Assembly (NCBI RefSeq): GCF_019774615.1
Contig: NZ_CP081496.1
Coordinates: 434,001 to 498,000, forward strand
Reading direction: 5' to 3'
DNA length: 64,000 bases
Source: Streptomyces sp. BHT-5-2
Lineage (GTDB): Bacteria; Actinomycetota; Actinomycetes; Streptomycetales; Streptomycetaceae
Position numbers and translations under genes: made by a program. Under the pieces are notes generated by a model. The model searched no databases and was not told where the DNA came from. It saw only the letters and a list, made by a program, of their open reading frames with translations. Shown here one piece after another: positions 51,158-59,607 of this stretch (its first letter is position 1; every line of letters starts with the position of its first letter).

Positions 51158-51224
51158 CGGGCCGGAGGGGGTGGTGTGTCGGACGTAAAGCGCAGCAGTC
51201 CGACACACCACCCCCTCCGGCCCG
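51158..51224. repeat. hairpin B in arm R2
   Basis: 26-bp perfect stem (51158-51183 with 51199-51224) built on GGTGGTGTGTCGGA; loop CGTAAAGCGCAGCAG, the reverse complement of the A-type loop apart from one base. Confidence 0.97.
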
Positions 51225-51414
51225 GCACCGCACCCAACAGCCCCGCGCAGCGGACCCGCAACGCCCGCGAAGCGGGCCGGAACAGCCCCCGCGCAGCGGA
51301 CCGGCAACGCCCGCGCAGCGGCAACACAATCAATGCGCCGCAGGCGCAAAGGCCAAGCGCCGCCAGGCGCAAAAAAGGCGAACCCCTACGGCGGGACAGC
51401 CGACAACGTGGGGA

Positions 51415-52272
51415 TCAAGCCAAGCGCAGCGCCTGGCTTTGGCGCCCCAACCCGTCGATCTCCAGTTCCACCACATCGCCGGCCCGAAGATACGGCTTGG
51501 GGTCGGGTTGGCCCATCGCCACTCCCGCCGGGGTGCCGGTGTTGATCACGTCGCCCGGGTAGAGGGTCATGAACTGGCTCACGTAGCGGACCACTTCGGC
51601 CACCGGGAAGATCTGCTCGGCGGTCGAGCCGTCCTGTCTCAGCTCGCCGTTGACCCACAGCCGGATGCCCAGTGCCTGCGGGTCCGGTACCTCGTCGGCG
51701 GTCACCAGCCACGGGCCCAGCGGGTTGAACGTCTCGCAGTTCTTGCCCTTGTCCCACTGGCCGCCGCGCTCGATCTGGAAGGCGCGCTCGGACACGTCGT
51801 GCGCCACCGCGTAACCGGCCACCGCCGCCCGCGCCTGCTCGTCGTTCTCCAGATAGCGGACGGTACGGCCGATGACCACCGCCAGCTCGACCTCCCAGTC
51901 GGTCTTGACGCTGCCGCGCGGGATGAGCACGTCGTCGTCGGGGCCGACGACGGTGTCCGGGGCCTTCAGGAAGACGATCGGCTCCGCGGGGGTGGCGGCC
52001 CCGGTCTCCCGGGCGTGGTCGTGGTAGTTCAGCCCGATGCACACGACCTTGCCGATCCGGGCGACCGGCGGTCCGATGCGGAGCCCGGCGCCGTCCAGTA
52101 CGGGCAGGTCGCCGGCGGCCGCGGCGGCCCGGATCCGGGCGAGTGCCGCGTCGTCCGCGAGCAGTGCACCGTCGATGTCCGTGACCAGGCCCGACAGGTC
52201 CCGCAGCACACCGGTCCCGTCGAGCAGCGCCGGGCGTTCCGCCCCCACCGGTCCGACACGCAGCAGCTTCAT
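51415..52272 (-). CDS. fumarylacetoacetate hydrolase family protein
   Basis: A 285-aa FAH-family enzyme. The N-terminal cap (KLLRVGPVGAERPALLDG) is followed by the catalytic barrel: VCIGLNYHDHARETG, EPIVFLKAPDTVVGPDDDVL, WEVELAVVIGRTVRYL, and GDVINTGTPAGVAMG. Metal-ligand Glu/Asp residues are in place. Members include 2-hydroxyhepta-diene-dioate isomerases and acylpyruvases; substrate not deducible. GGGAG precedes the ATG at 52272. Its C-terminus abuts repeat arm R2, whose end may overlap the last codons. Confidence 0.9.
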   Translation of the reverse strand: MKLLRVGPVGAERPALLDGTGVLRDLSGLVTDIDGALLADDAALARIRAAAAAGDLPVLDGAGLRIGPPVARIGKVVCIGLNYHDHARETGAATPAEPIVFLKAPDTVVGPDDDVLIPRGSVKTDWEVELAVVIGRTVRYLENDEQARAAVAGYAVAHDVSERAFQIERGGQWDKGKNCETFNPLGPWLVTADEVPDPQALGIRLWVNGELRQDGSTAEQIFPVAEVVRYVSQFMTLYPGDVINTGTPAGVAMGQPDPKPYLRAGDVVELEIDGLGRQSQALRLA

Positions 52273-52409
52273 CGTCACAACTCCCGTGGTCGAAGGGTCG
52301 GTCCGGGAGGGGCCTCCCGGACCGGCCGATGGGGACGGCCATCGAGCGATTTGGCTGATCCTCCAAGAACGGGGTCCACTCTGCAAGACCCCGTTCACGG
52401 ACTGGACCG

Positions 52410-53366
52410 TTACTGAGGGGTAGTGACGACCGGGGCGCCGTCGGGCCGTCGGCGCGCGGCGGCATTGGCCCTGGCCCGGGCCGCCTGCTGCCGCGCGGCC
52501 CGGGACTTGGCGCCGCCCCGCCGCACCGCCCGCGGCGCCGGGGAGGGGGCAGCGGGGGTCGAGTCGGGCTGCGGCCGCGGCTGCCCGGTGGTGCTCGTCA
52601 CCGGCTTGCGGGTGCCGGTGGCCTTGTCGTCCGCTGCCGGGGCATCGGCGTTCGCCGGCTTCCGGGTGCGGTGGAGGAGGGCGCGCTCGCAGGCCGTCCA
52701 GGTCGTGCTCGTCACCAGGTAGAGGCCGGCCGCCAGCGGGACCACCGCGACCGTGATCAGCGTGCCGAAGGACAGCAGCGGCATCAGCTTGCCGAGTGCG
52801 CCCAGGCCCGGGGCCGTGGTGGACGCGGCGGGGGTCGGGGCGGCGGCCGCCGCGGCCCGGGCGCGGCGGTAGTTCCAGGTGGCGACCGCCGCGATCAGGG
52901 CGAACAGCGCGAGGTAGACCAGGCTCTGAGGGCCGGTCGGTCCGCCGTCGGCGAGGGCCCGGCGCCAGGTGCCGCCGAGCGGCGCGCCCAGCAGGGTGTG
53001 GTTCAGCAGGGTGCCGCCGCCGGTGGAGAAGAGGTGGTACATCACGAAGAAGACCGGGATCTGGAGCAGGCTCGGCAGGCAGCCGGCCAGCGGCGAGGAG
53101 CCGCTCTTGGCGTAGAGGTCGCTCATCGCCTGCTGGAGGCGCTCCCGGTCGCCGCCGTGTTTGCGCTGGAGGGCGGCGATCTGGGGGGCGAGGGCGGCGC
53201 GGGCCTTCTCGCCGCGGGCCGCCGCGCGGGCGAGCGGATGCAGGGCGGCGCGGACGCCGAGGGTGAACAGGACGATGGCGGCGGCGGTGGCCGCGGCGCC
53301 GAAGAGCGGTTCGATGAGCTGGGCACCGCGCGCCAGCGCCGCGCCGAGGATGTCGAAAACGGACAT
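52410..53366 (-). CDS. YidC/Oxa1-family membrane insertase paralogue
   Basis: A 318-aa membrane protein with the YidC core: hydrophobic TM1 (AAATAAAIVLFTLGVRAALH), coiled ARAALAPQIAALQRKHGGDR, then YAKSGSSPLAGCLPSLLQIP and VFFVMYHLF. Further helices (VYLALFALIAAVATWNY, LLSFGTLITVAVVPLAAGLY) and a basic Ala/Arg-rich tail of about 90 residues follow. It lacks the large periplasmic domain. Gram-positive YidC1/2 insert membrane proteins with or without Sec. Streptomyces usually have the housekeeping copy next to rnpA near oriC; this one, next to a DUF6412 gene, is a second copy. Confidence 0.9.
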   Translation of the reverse strand: MSVFDILGAALARGAQLIEPLFGAAATAAAIVLFTLGVRAALHPLARAAARGEKARAALAPQIAALQRKHGGDRERLQQAMSDLYAKSGSSPLAGCLPSLLQIPVFFVMYHLFSTGGGTLLNHTLLGAPLGGTWRRALADGGPTGPQSLVYLALFALIAAVATWNYRRARAAAAAAPTPAASTTAPGLGALGKLMPLLSFGTLITVAVVPLAAGLYLVTSTTWTACERALLHRTRKPANADAPAADDKATGTRKPVTSTTGQPRPQPDSTPAAPSPAPRAVRRGGAKSRAARQQAARARANAAARRRPDGAPVVTTPQ

Positions 53367-53576
53367 GGGTGAGCCCTCCACGGGTCTCGTCGTGCCGGAA
53401 CGGAGAGACGGCGTGACGAGCCGCGCGGGCACGCACCGGCGCAGCGGTGGGACCGGTCGGGGGTCGGGACGTGGCTGATCAGAGCACGGTCCGGGCCAGG
53501 CCGAGCAGGGCAGGGCAGGCCAGGGACCGGGCAAGTGCCCGAGTGCAGCCGGACGTCGGGAGGTGCGCCGGAGCGG

Positions 53577-53882
53577 CTACGCGGCCGCCGGGAGGGCCCG
53601 GCCCGGTGCTCGCGGGCGCGGGCGGCCGGCGGCGTCGGGGTCGCGTTGCGGAAGGAAGGCCGTACGGCGCTCGCGGTCGCGGATGGCCGTGCGTATGCGG
53701 CCCGGTGGAACCGGGCGGGCGGTGGCGGCCAGGGCGAGGGCGCTGCACAGCAGCAGCACCGCGGCGGTGGTCGCGGCGGCGGCGAGGGACGTCGTCAGCC
53801 CGCTCTGGGCGAGCAGGAGTCCGGCGAGCAGGAAGAACAGCGCGCCGGTGTAGAGCCGCCAGGCATCGACGATGCGGTACAT
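53577..53882 (-). CDS. DUF6412-like small membrane protein
   Basis: A 101-aa protein with two hydrophobic segments (RLYTGALFFLLAGLLLAQSG and AAATTAAVLLLCSALALAAT) and a basic C-terminus. It fits the small membrane protein usually found upstream of the second yidC in Streptomyces. GGGGGGAC precedes the ATG at 53882. There is a 210-bp gap before yidC. Function unknown; a helper for membrane insertion is possible. Confidence 0.75.
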   Translation of the reverse strand: MYRIVDAWRLYTGALFFLLAGLLLAQSGLTTSLAAAATTAAVLLLCSALALAATARPVPPGRIRTAIRDRERRTAFLPQRDPDAAGRPRPRAPGRALPAAA

Positions 53883-54088
53883 CCGGTGTCCCCCCTTCGC
53901 GCTCCCCCGCGCTTGCGTCGCTCTCGGTCGGCGATCCGATTCCGGTCCGACCGTCCGTTCCAGGGTAACCGCACCCGCGACCGGCCGCGACAACCAGTTC
54001 GAGGATTCACCCTCGGCAGTGAACGACAGGGAACGACAGGGACTGGCGGCGAACGGCGGTGAGCTGCGGCCGGTGGCGGGCACGGGCG

Positions 54089-55618
54089 TCACCGGGTGTC
54101 GTGCGCCTCCGCCGCCCCGGCCCCGGCCGCCTCCCCGGCCCGAGGGAACTCGTCGTCCAGCGCCAGCACTTCGGCGTCCGGGCGGTCGTCGCCGCGTTCA
54201 CGCGAGCCGAGCCAGGTGACCGCCAGGGCCACCACGACGTTCACCGCGAGCCCGACGATGCCGGCGTTCACGCCCCAGACGGGATCGTGGCCGCCGAAGA
54301 CCAGGACGCACACCACGGTGAAGCCCGCCGCCAGACCGCTCACCGCCGCGTACATCGTCAACCGCCGCCACAGCAGCCCCAGGAGGAGCATCGGCACCAG
54401 CTGGGCCATGCCCTCGTAGGAGATCAGGGAGAGCCGGACGAGGGTGGTGGGCGCGGTGTAGGTGAGCATCAGCGCGAGGGCCCCGGCGACCACCACGACC
54501 ACCTGCGACCAGAGTTTCTGGCGGGACGCCAGGCGCGGCACCGCGCCGAGCACGCTCCGCCCCCACATCGTGCCGATGACCAGCATGAAGACCGCCATCG
54601 GCACGATCGAGGAGAGCGCCGCGGCCGCCCCGATCACACCGACCGCCCAGGCCGGCAGGGAGTCCACGACGAGCTTGAACAGTGCGAGGTTGGAATCGGC
54701 GCCGGTCAGACCCGGCACGACGAACAGCGCCGCCAGCCCCAGCAGCATCGGCACGAACAACAGGACGTTGTAGAAGGGCAGATACATCGCGTTGCGGCGC
54801 AGGGCGTCGGCGTTGCGGGCGCCCAGGTAGCCGGCCACCGTCGTCGGGAAGATCACCACCGTCAGGGAGTTGATCACGGTGGTGGTGACGAACCATGTCT
54901 GGCCCAGGCCGTTGGAGGCGTGGCCGGGGAAGGTCAGCCACTGCGGCTTCTCGGCGACGACGCGGTCCAGGAAGGGTCCGTAGCCGCCGAAGTAGTGCAG
55001 CGGGACGTACACCGCGAGGAAGCCGAGGGTGACGACGACCAGGATGTCCTTGAGGACCGACACCCAGGCGCTGCCGCGCAGTCCGCTGACGACGACGAAG
55101 CCGGTGGTCACCGCGAAGCCGATGAAATAGGCCCAGTCGAGGCTGATCGTGCCGTAGGAGAGGGTCGAGACGACCACGCCCATGCCGGTGATCTGGAGCT
55201 GGATGTAGGGCAGCAGGCAGACAGTGGCGAGGACGGCGACGGCGGCGCCGAGCCAGGGCCGGCGGTAGCGGTGGGCGACGATGTCGGTGATGCCGACCAG
55301 GCCGTGCCGGCGGGCGTAGGCCCACAGCATCGGGCCGACGACATAGCCGACGGCGTAGCCGCAGGACATGTAGGCCACGACGTAGAGCACCGGGGCGCCG
55401 AAGTTGTAGCCCCAGCCGGCCGCGCCGAGGTAGCTGAAGCTGGTGTAGCTCTCGCCGGCCATCAGCACCCAGATGAAGACGGCGCCCAGGCTCCGCCCGC
55501 CCACCGACCACTCGGTGAGCCCTCCGCCGGCCGTCCGCCCGCGGACCGCGAGCAGCCCCAGGACGACGGTCAGCAGCATGAACGCGGCGAAGACCGCGGT
55601 GGCGACGGCGGCGTTCAC
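54089..55618 (-). CDS. sodium/solute symporter (SSS family, MctP-like)
   Basis: A 509-aa transporter with about 13 hydrophobic segments. Family words: LTEWSVGGRSLGAVFIWVLM, AGESYTSFSYLGAAGWGYNF, GITDIVAHRYRRPWLGAAVA, LRGSAWVSVLKDILVVVTLG and GVIGAAAALSSIVPMAVFML. Likely takes up monocarboxylates (MctP in Gram-positives carries lactate, pyruvate or acetate). The GTG at 55618 overlaps the stop of the DUF3311 gene (GTGA). Confidence 0.9.
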   Translation of the reverse strand: MNAAVATAVFAAFMLLTVVLGLLAVRGRTAGGGLTEWSVGGRSLGAVFIWVLMAGESYTSFSYLGAAGWGYNFGAPVLYVVAYMSCGYAVGYVVGPMLWAYARRHGLVGITDIVAHRYRRPWLGAAVAVLATVCLLPYIQLQITGMGVVVSTLSYGTISLDWAYFIGFAVTTGFVVVSGLRGSAWVSVLKDILVVVTLGFLAVYVPLHYFGGYGPFLDRVVAEKPQWLTFPGHASNGLGQTWFVTTTVINSLTVVIFPTTVAGYLGARNADALRRNAMYLPFYNVLLFVPMLLGLAALFVVPGLTGADSNLALFKLVVDSLPAWAVGVIGAAAALSSIVPMAVFMLVIGTMWGRSVLGAVPRLASRQKLWSQVVVVVAGALALMLTYTAPTTLVRLSLISYEGMAQLVPMLLLGLLWRRLTMYAAVSGLAAGFTVVCVLVFGGHDPVWGVNAGIVGLAVNVVVALAVTWLGSRERGDDRPDAEVLALDDEFPRAGEAAGAGAAEAHDTR

Positions 55619-55872
55619 GGGCACCCCCCGGTCGTTCCGCCGCCGTCCCGGCCGTGGCCGCGCCGGAGGTCGCCACGGCGCGCCAGCCACACCGACACCG
55701 GGGTCAGCAGGATCGCGAGCAGCATCCAGAAGAAGAGCAACGGCAGGCCGAGCACGGTCGGGGTGACGCGGTTGACGGCCGGCAGCACGAGCAGGAACAG
55801 CACGTAGGGCAACAGCAGCCAGAGCAGCGCGCTGCGCCTTCGGGACCCCGGGGGCGGTGACTGGGTTTGCAC
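55615..55872 (-). CDS. DUF3311 small membrane subunit
   Basis: An 85-aa protein with two hydrophobic helices (LLWLLLPYVLFLLVLPAVNR and PLLFFWMLLAILLTPVSVWL), the DUF3311 pattern. DUF3311 proteins are co-encoded with SSS symporters and are thought to be accessory subunits. Starts at a GTG (55872) about 20 bp from repeat locus 2. Confidence 0.82.
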   Translation of the reverse strand: MQTQSPPPGSRRRSALLWLLLPYVLFLLVLPAVNRVTPTVLGLPLLFFWMLLAILLTPVSVWLARRGDLRRGHGRDGGGTTGGCP

Positions 55873-56103
55873 GTGGCCCTAGCCTATCCGCTGCGCTTGG
55901 CTTGCCTCCCACGTTGTGGGCTTTCCCGCCGTAGGGGTTCGCCTTTTTGCGCCTGGCGGCGCTTGGCCTTTGCGCCTGCGGCGCATTGATTGTGTTGCCG
56001 CTGCGCGGGCATTGCCGGTCCGCTGCGCGGGGCTGTTCCGGCACCGCTTCGCGGGCATTGGTTTGCCGCTGCGCGGGGCTGTTGGGTGCGGTGCCGGGCC
56101 TGC

Positions 56104-56152
56104 GGGGGTGGTGTGTCGGACTGCTGCGCTTTACGTCCGACACACCACCCCC
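56104..56152. repeat. hairpin B in arm R3
   Basis: 17-bp perfect stem (56104-56120 with 56136-56152), GGGTGGTGTGTCGGA type, loop CTGCTGCGCTTTACG. Confidence 0.97.
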
Positions 56153-56355
56153 TCCGGCCCGTCCCCTCCCGTTGGGGGTCATAAGACGGTGGGTGGGGGC
56201 TGAGCCGGCTGGTCCGCTGACGGTCGCTTGTTGAGGGCTGACGGTCACTCGTTGAGGGACGGTCGCCCATCAGTCCACTGGGGGGCACTCGCCCACCGGG
56301 CGTGCAGCCCCAACTGGGTTGGAATTCACCCTCCAACGGGAGGGGACGGGTCGGA

Positions 56356-56408
56356 GGGGCAGGGGTGTGCCGGACGTAAAGCGCAGCAGTCCGGCACACC
56401 CCTGCCCC
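56356..56408. repeat. hairpin A in arm R4
   Basis: 19-bp perfect stem (56356-56374 with 56390-56408), GGGGTGTGCCGGA type, loop CGTAAAGCGCAGCAG. Confidence 0.97.
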
Positions 56409-56629
56409 GGAGGCCCGTCACCGCACCCGACAGCCCCGCGCAGCGGACCCGCAACGCCCGCGCAGCGGGCCGGAAACGCCCCGCGCAGCGGACCGGCCCC
56501 GCGCAGCGGACCAACAACGCCCGCGAAGCGGGCCGGAACAGCCCCCGCGCAGCGGCCCCGCGCCGCCAGGCGCAAGCAAGGCGAACCCCTACGGCGGACA
56601 CGCCGACGACGTGGGGAAAACCGGCGGCG

Positions 56630-57988
56630 TCAGCCGCCCACCGCTTGGGAGACCGCATAGATGCACAGGCCCGCCAGGGCGCCCACCACCGTGCCGTTGA
56701 TGCGGATGAACTGCAGGTCGCGGCCGATGTGGGCCTCGATCTTCTTGGAGGTGTGTTCGGCGTCCCAGCCGGCGACGGTGTCGGTGATCAGGGCGGTGAT
56801 CTCGCCCTGGTACGTCGTCACGACGTAGACCGCGGCGCCCTCCAGCCAGCCGTCGACCTTGTCGCGGAGCCGGGCGTCGGTGGCCAGCCGGGCGCCCAGG
56901 GAGAGCAGTGCGGCGCGTACCCGCAGCCGCAGCTCGCTCTGTTCGTCCTCGGCGGCGGCCACGATCATCGCGCGGACCGCGCCCCAGGCGGAGGCGATCA
57001 GGTCCTGCACCTCGCCGCGGCCCAGCACCTCGGACTTGAGCCGTTCGACCTTCTCGCGGGTGCCGGGGTCGGAGCGCAGGTCGGCGGCGAAGTCGGTCAG
57101 GAAGCGGTCCACCGCGCCGCGTGCCGGGTGGTCGGGCATGTCGCGCATCTCGGTGACGAAGCGCAGGAGTTCCTTGTAGACGCGGTCGCCCACCCTGCGG
57201 TCGACGAAGCGCGGGGTCCATCCGGGGGCGCCGCCGGAGACCGCGGCGAGCACCGCGTCGCCGTGGTCGACCAGCCAGTCGTGGGCGCGGGCGCAGACCA
57301 GGTCCACGACCCGGGTGTGGCCGCCCTCGGCGACGATCTTCTCCAGCAGGGCGCCGATGCCGGGCGCGACCTCCTGGGCGTCCGCGCGGCGGGTGATGGC
57401 CTCGCCGACGACCGCCTGGACGTCGGAGTCGCGCAGTACGGTCAGCGCGCCGCGCAGCGCGGTGGACAGCTCGGCGGTGACCCGGTCGGCGTTGCCCGGC
57501 TCGGCGAGCCAGCGGCCGAGCCGGGCGCCGATGCCGACCGAGCGCAGCCGGCGGCGGACCACCTCGCCGGAGAGGAAGTTCTCCCCCACGAAGTCGCCCA
57601 GGCTCTGCCCGAGCTGGTCCTTCTTGGTGGGGATGATCGCGGTGTGCGGGATCGGCAGGCCCATGGGCCGTTTGAACAGCGCGGTGACCGCGAACCAGTC
57701 GGCCAGCGCGCCGACCATGCCGGCCTCGGCGGCCGCCGCCACGAAGCCCGTCCACGCGCCGGCGCCGGCCGCCCCGGCCCACTTCGCCAGGGCGTAGACC
57801 ACGGCCACGGCCAGCAGCAGCCCGGTGGCCAGGGTCTTCATCCGGCGGACGGCCTGCCGTTTCTCGGCGTCGGCGGCGCTGTAGCGGAAGCCGCCGGGCG
57901 CCGGGCGGCCGCCCGGGGCGCCGCCCGCCGCGGGCACCGGCTCCGCGGCCCGCGCCCCCTCGGTCGTCGTGTCGTCCATCCGCTCCAC
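56630..57988 (-). CDS. DUF445 family membrane protein
   Basis: A 452-aa protein with an N-terminal hydrophobic segment (LATGLLLAVAVVYALAKWAG), the hallmark DUF445 stretch MVGALADWFAVTALFKRP followed by MGLPIPHTAIIPTKKDQLGQ, a long helical cytoplasmic or periplasmic region, and a C-terminal membrane segment (GALAGLCIYAVSQAVG). Widely conserved; role unknown. Either the GTG at 57988 or the ATG at 57979 could initiate. The stop lies at the end of repeat arm R4. Confidence 0.87.
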   Translation of the reverse strand: MERMDDTTTEGARAAEPVPAAGGAPGGRPAPGGFRYSAADAEKRQAVRRMKTLATGLLLAVAVVYALAKWAGAAGAGAWTGFVAAAAEAGMVGALADWFAVTALFKRPMGLPIPHTAIIPTKKDQLGQSLGDFVGENFLSGEVVRRRLRSVGIGARLGRWLAEPGNADRVTAELSTALRGALTVLRDSDVQAVVGEAITRRADAQEVAPGIGALLEKIVAEGGHTRVVDLVCARAHDWLVDHGDAVLAAVSGGAPGWTPRFVDRRVGDRVYKELLRFVTEMRDMPDHPARGAVDRFLTDFAADLRSDPGTREKVERLKSEVLGRGEVQDLIASAWGAVRAMIVAAAEDEQSELRLRVRAALLSLGARLATDARLRDKVDGWLEGAAVYVVTTYQGEITALITDTVAGWDAEHTSKKIEAHIGRDLQFIRINGTVVGALAGLCIYAVSQAVGG

Positions 57989-58281
57989 CGCTCCCGCCGT
58001 GTCCCCCGCCGACCGTACAGGCCGTACGCCCGTATGTGTCCCACAGTGCCCTACTACCGGAACCCGCCACGAGTTCCCGGTGCCCGGGACACCCGATCCG
58101 GAGCAGGGCGCCGGGCGGCCTGAGGGGGGTACGTGGGATCATTGATCACCGGCCGGACCGCGACGACGCTGTTCACCGGGCGTCCGCGGCCCGCCGCCCT
58201 CCTCCGGCCACCGCCGGGTGGGAGTGCCCCCAGTCCGCCCGGAGCGCGCAGCTCCGCCAGCCCCCTGGAGACCCCTCCGGC

Positions 58282-59592
58282 ATGACCAGACGCGTGGGAT
58301 ACACCCTGCTCGCCGGCCTGGCGTCGGTGGTGGTGCTGATCTCGGCGGCGATATTCGCCGGTTTCGACGGCACTCCCGGCCTCCCGGGCGGCGCGCCGCC
58401 CGAGCCGCGGACCTCGGCGGCGCCGGCGGTCTCCGGGCAGTGGGTCGGCACCTGGTCGGCGGCGGTGGCCTCGGCGGAGCCCGGCACCAAGGACGGCTAT
58501 GCGCAGATGTCGATCCGGAACGTCGTGCACACCAGCGTCGGCGGCTCCAGCGCCCGGATCCGGCTGTCCAACCTCTACGGCACCCGCCCGCTGCCGCTCA
58601 GCCACGCCTCGTTGGCCCTGTCGGCGGGCAGCGGCAGTCCGATCGCCACGGCCGGCAGCATGCGCCGGCTGACGTTCGGCGGCAAGCCGTCGGTGACGCT
58701 GCCGATCGGCGGCGAGCTCACCAGCGACCCGGTCCGGCTGGCCGTCCCCGGCAACGCCGACCTGCTGGTCACCACGTACTCCCCGGCCCCCTCGGGGCCG
58801 GCCACCTACCACCCCTACGCCCGCCAGACGTCCTATCTGGCGCGCGGCGACCGCACGGAGGACTCCGCGGGCACCGCCTATACGGAGCAGAGTCCGTACT
58901 GGCGCTATCTGACCGGCGTGGACGTGTGGACCACCAGGGCACGCGGTGCGGTGGTGGCGATCGGCGACTCGATCACCGACGGCATCACCTCCACGCCCGG
59001 CGCCAACCACCGCTGGACGGACTTCCTGGCGGCCCGGCTGCGGGACGAGCCGGGCGCCCCCCGCTACGGCGTCCTCAACACCGGCATCAGCGGCAACCGC
59101 CTGCTCACCGACAGCAGCCGCCTCGCCCCCACCAACGGCCCCAGCCTGCTCTCCCGTCTGGACCGTGACGTGCTGTCCCGTACGGGCGTGAAGGCGGTGG
59201 TGGTCGAGATCGGCGTGAACGACCTGTTCAAGGCGCCGCGCCAGCTCGACTCGCGGAAGGTCGTGGCGGGGATGCGGGAGGTGGTGCGGCGGGCGCACGC
59301 CCGCGGGCTGCGGGTCACCGGCAGCACCCTCACGCCGTTCGGCGGGCACCGCGGCTACTCCCGACGGCTCAACGCGGTACGCGAACAGGTCAACCGCCTG
59401 ATCCGTTCCGGAGCCGTCTACGACGACGTCGTCGACTTCGACCGGGCGCTGCGCGATCCGGCGCACCCGCTGCGGCTGCTGCCGGCGTACGACTCCGGCG
59501 ACCATCTGCACCCCAGCGACGCCGGCTACCGTGCGATGGCCGACGCGGTGGACGTGGACGGCCTGCGGCAGGCCGCGCCCGCCGCGCTCTGA
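58282..59592 (+). CDS. secreted SGNH/GDSL hydrolase
   Basis: A 436-aa exported hydrolase. An N-terminal signal or anchor (GYTLLAGLASVVVLISAAIF) precedes a beta-sandwich domain (QWVGTWSAAVASAEPG, HTSVGGSSARIRLSNLYG) and the SGNH catalytic domain: block I AVVAIGDSITDGITS, block II GISGNRLL, block III VVEIGVNDLFK, block V DSGDHLHPSDAGYRAMA with the Asp-His pair. Fits the lysophospholipase/rhamnogalacturonan acetylesterase-like class common in Streptomyces. About 290 bp of upstream DNA has no other gene. RBS GGAG is rather far from the ATG. Confidence 0.9.
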   Translation: MTRRVGYTLLAGLASVVVLISAAIFAGFDGTPGLPGGAPPEPRTSAAPAVSGQWVGTWSAAVASAEPGTKDGYAQMSIRNVVHTSVGGSSARIRLSNLYGTRPLPLSHASLALSAGSGSPIATAGSMRRLTFGGKPSVTLPIGGELTSDPVRLAVPGNADLLVTTYSPAPSGPATYHPYARQTSYLARGDRTEDSAGTAYTEQSPYWRYLTGVDVWTTRARGAVVAIGDSITDGITSTPGANHRWTDFLAARLRDEPGAPRYGVLNTGISGNRLLTDSSRLAPTNGPSLLSRLDRDVLSRTGVKAVVVEIGVNDLFKAPRQLDSRKVVAGMREVVRRAHARGLRVTGSTLTPFGGHRGYSRRLNAVREQVNRLIRSGAVYDDVVDFDRALRDPAHPLRLLPAYDSGDHLHPSDAGYRAMADAVDVDGLRQAAPAAL

Positions 59593-59607
59593 GCCCGGCG
59601 GTCCCGG

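Larger units (their letters stand above)
50755..51414. repeat. large imperfect palindromic repeat locus 1 (arms R1 and R2)
   Basis: Two arms in opposite orientation, each running from a GCCGTAGGGGTTCGCC end through clusters of CCGCTGCGCGG words to a long hairpin, with a central unique stretch (about 51040-51110). It fills the gap between two converging genes. Arm R1 carries a type A hairpin, arm R2 a type B hairpin. A second, inverted copy is at 55890-56625. No coding sequence is supported; open frames here are by-products of composition. Confidence 0.9.
55890..56625. repeat. large imperfect palindromic repeat locus 2 (arms R3 and R4)
   Basis: Same organisation as locus 1 but in inverted order: arm R3 has a type B hairpin and arm R4 a type A hairpin. 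Shared ends are GCCGTAGGGGTTCGCC and its complement. A centre of GACGGTC/GTTGAGGG direct repeats (56215-56265) separates the arms. Reverse-complementing locus 1 gives the order of locus 2, so the block 51415-55872 is flanked by long inverted repeats. No gene supported inside. Confidence 0.9.

Noticed and set aside
50738..51414. Several open frames of over 70 codons in the repeat loci
   Set aside because: They are rich in Arg/Ala/Gly from GCGCGG words, occur in both loci on both strands and have no start signals.
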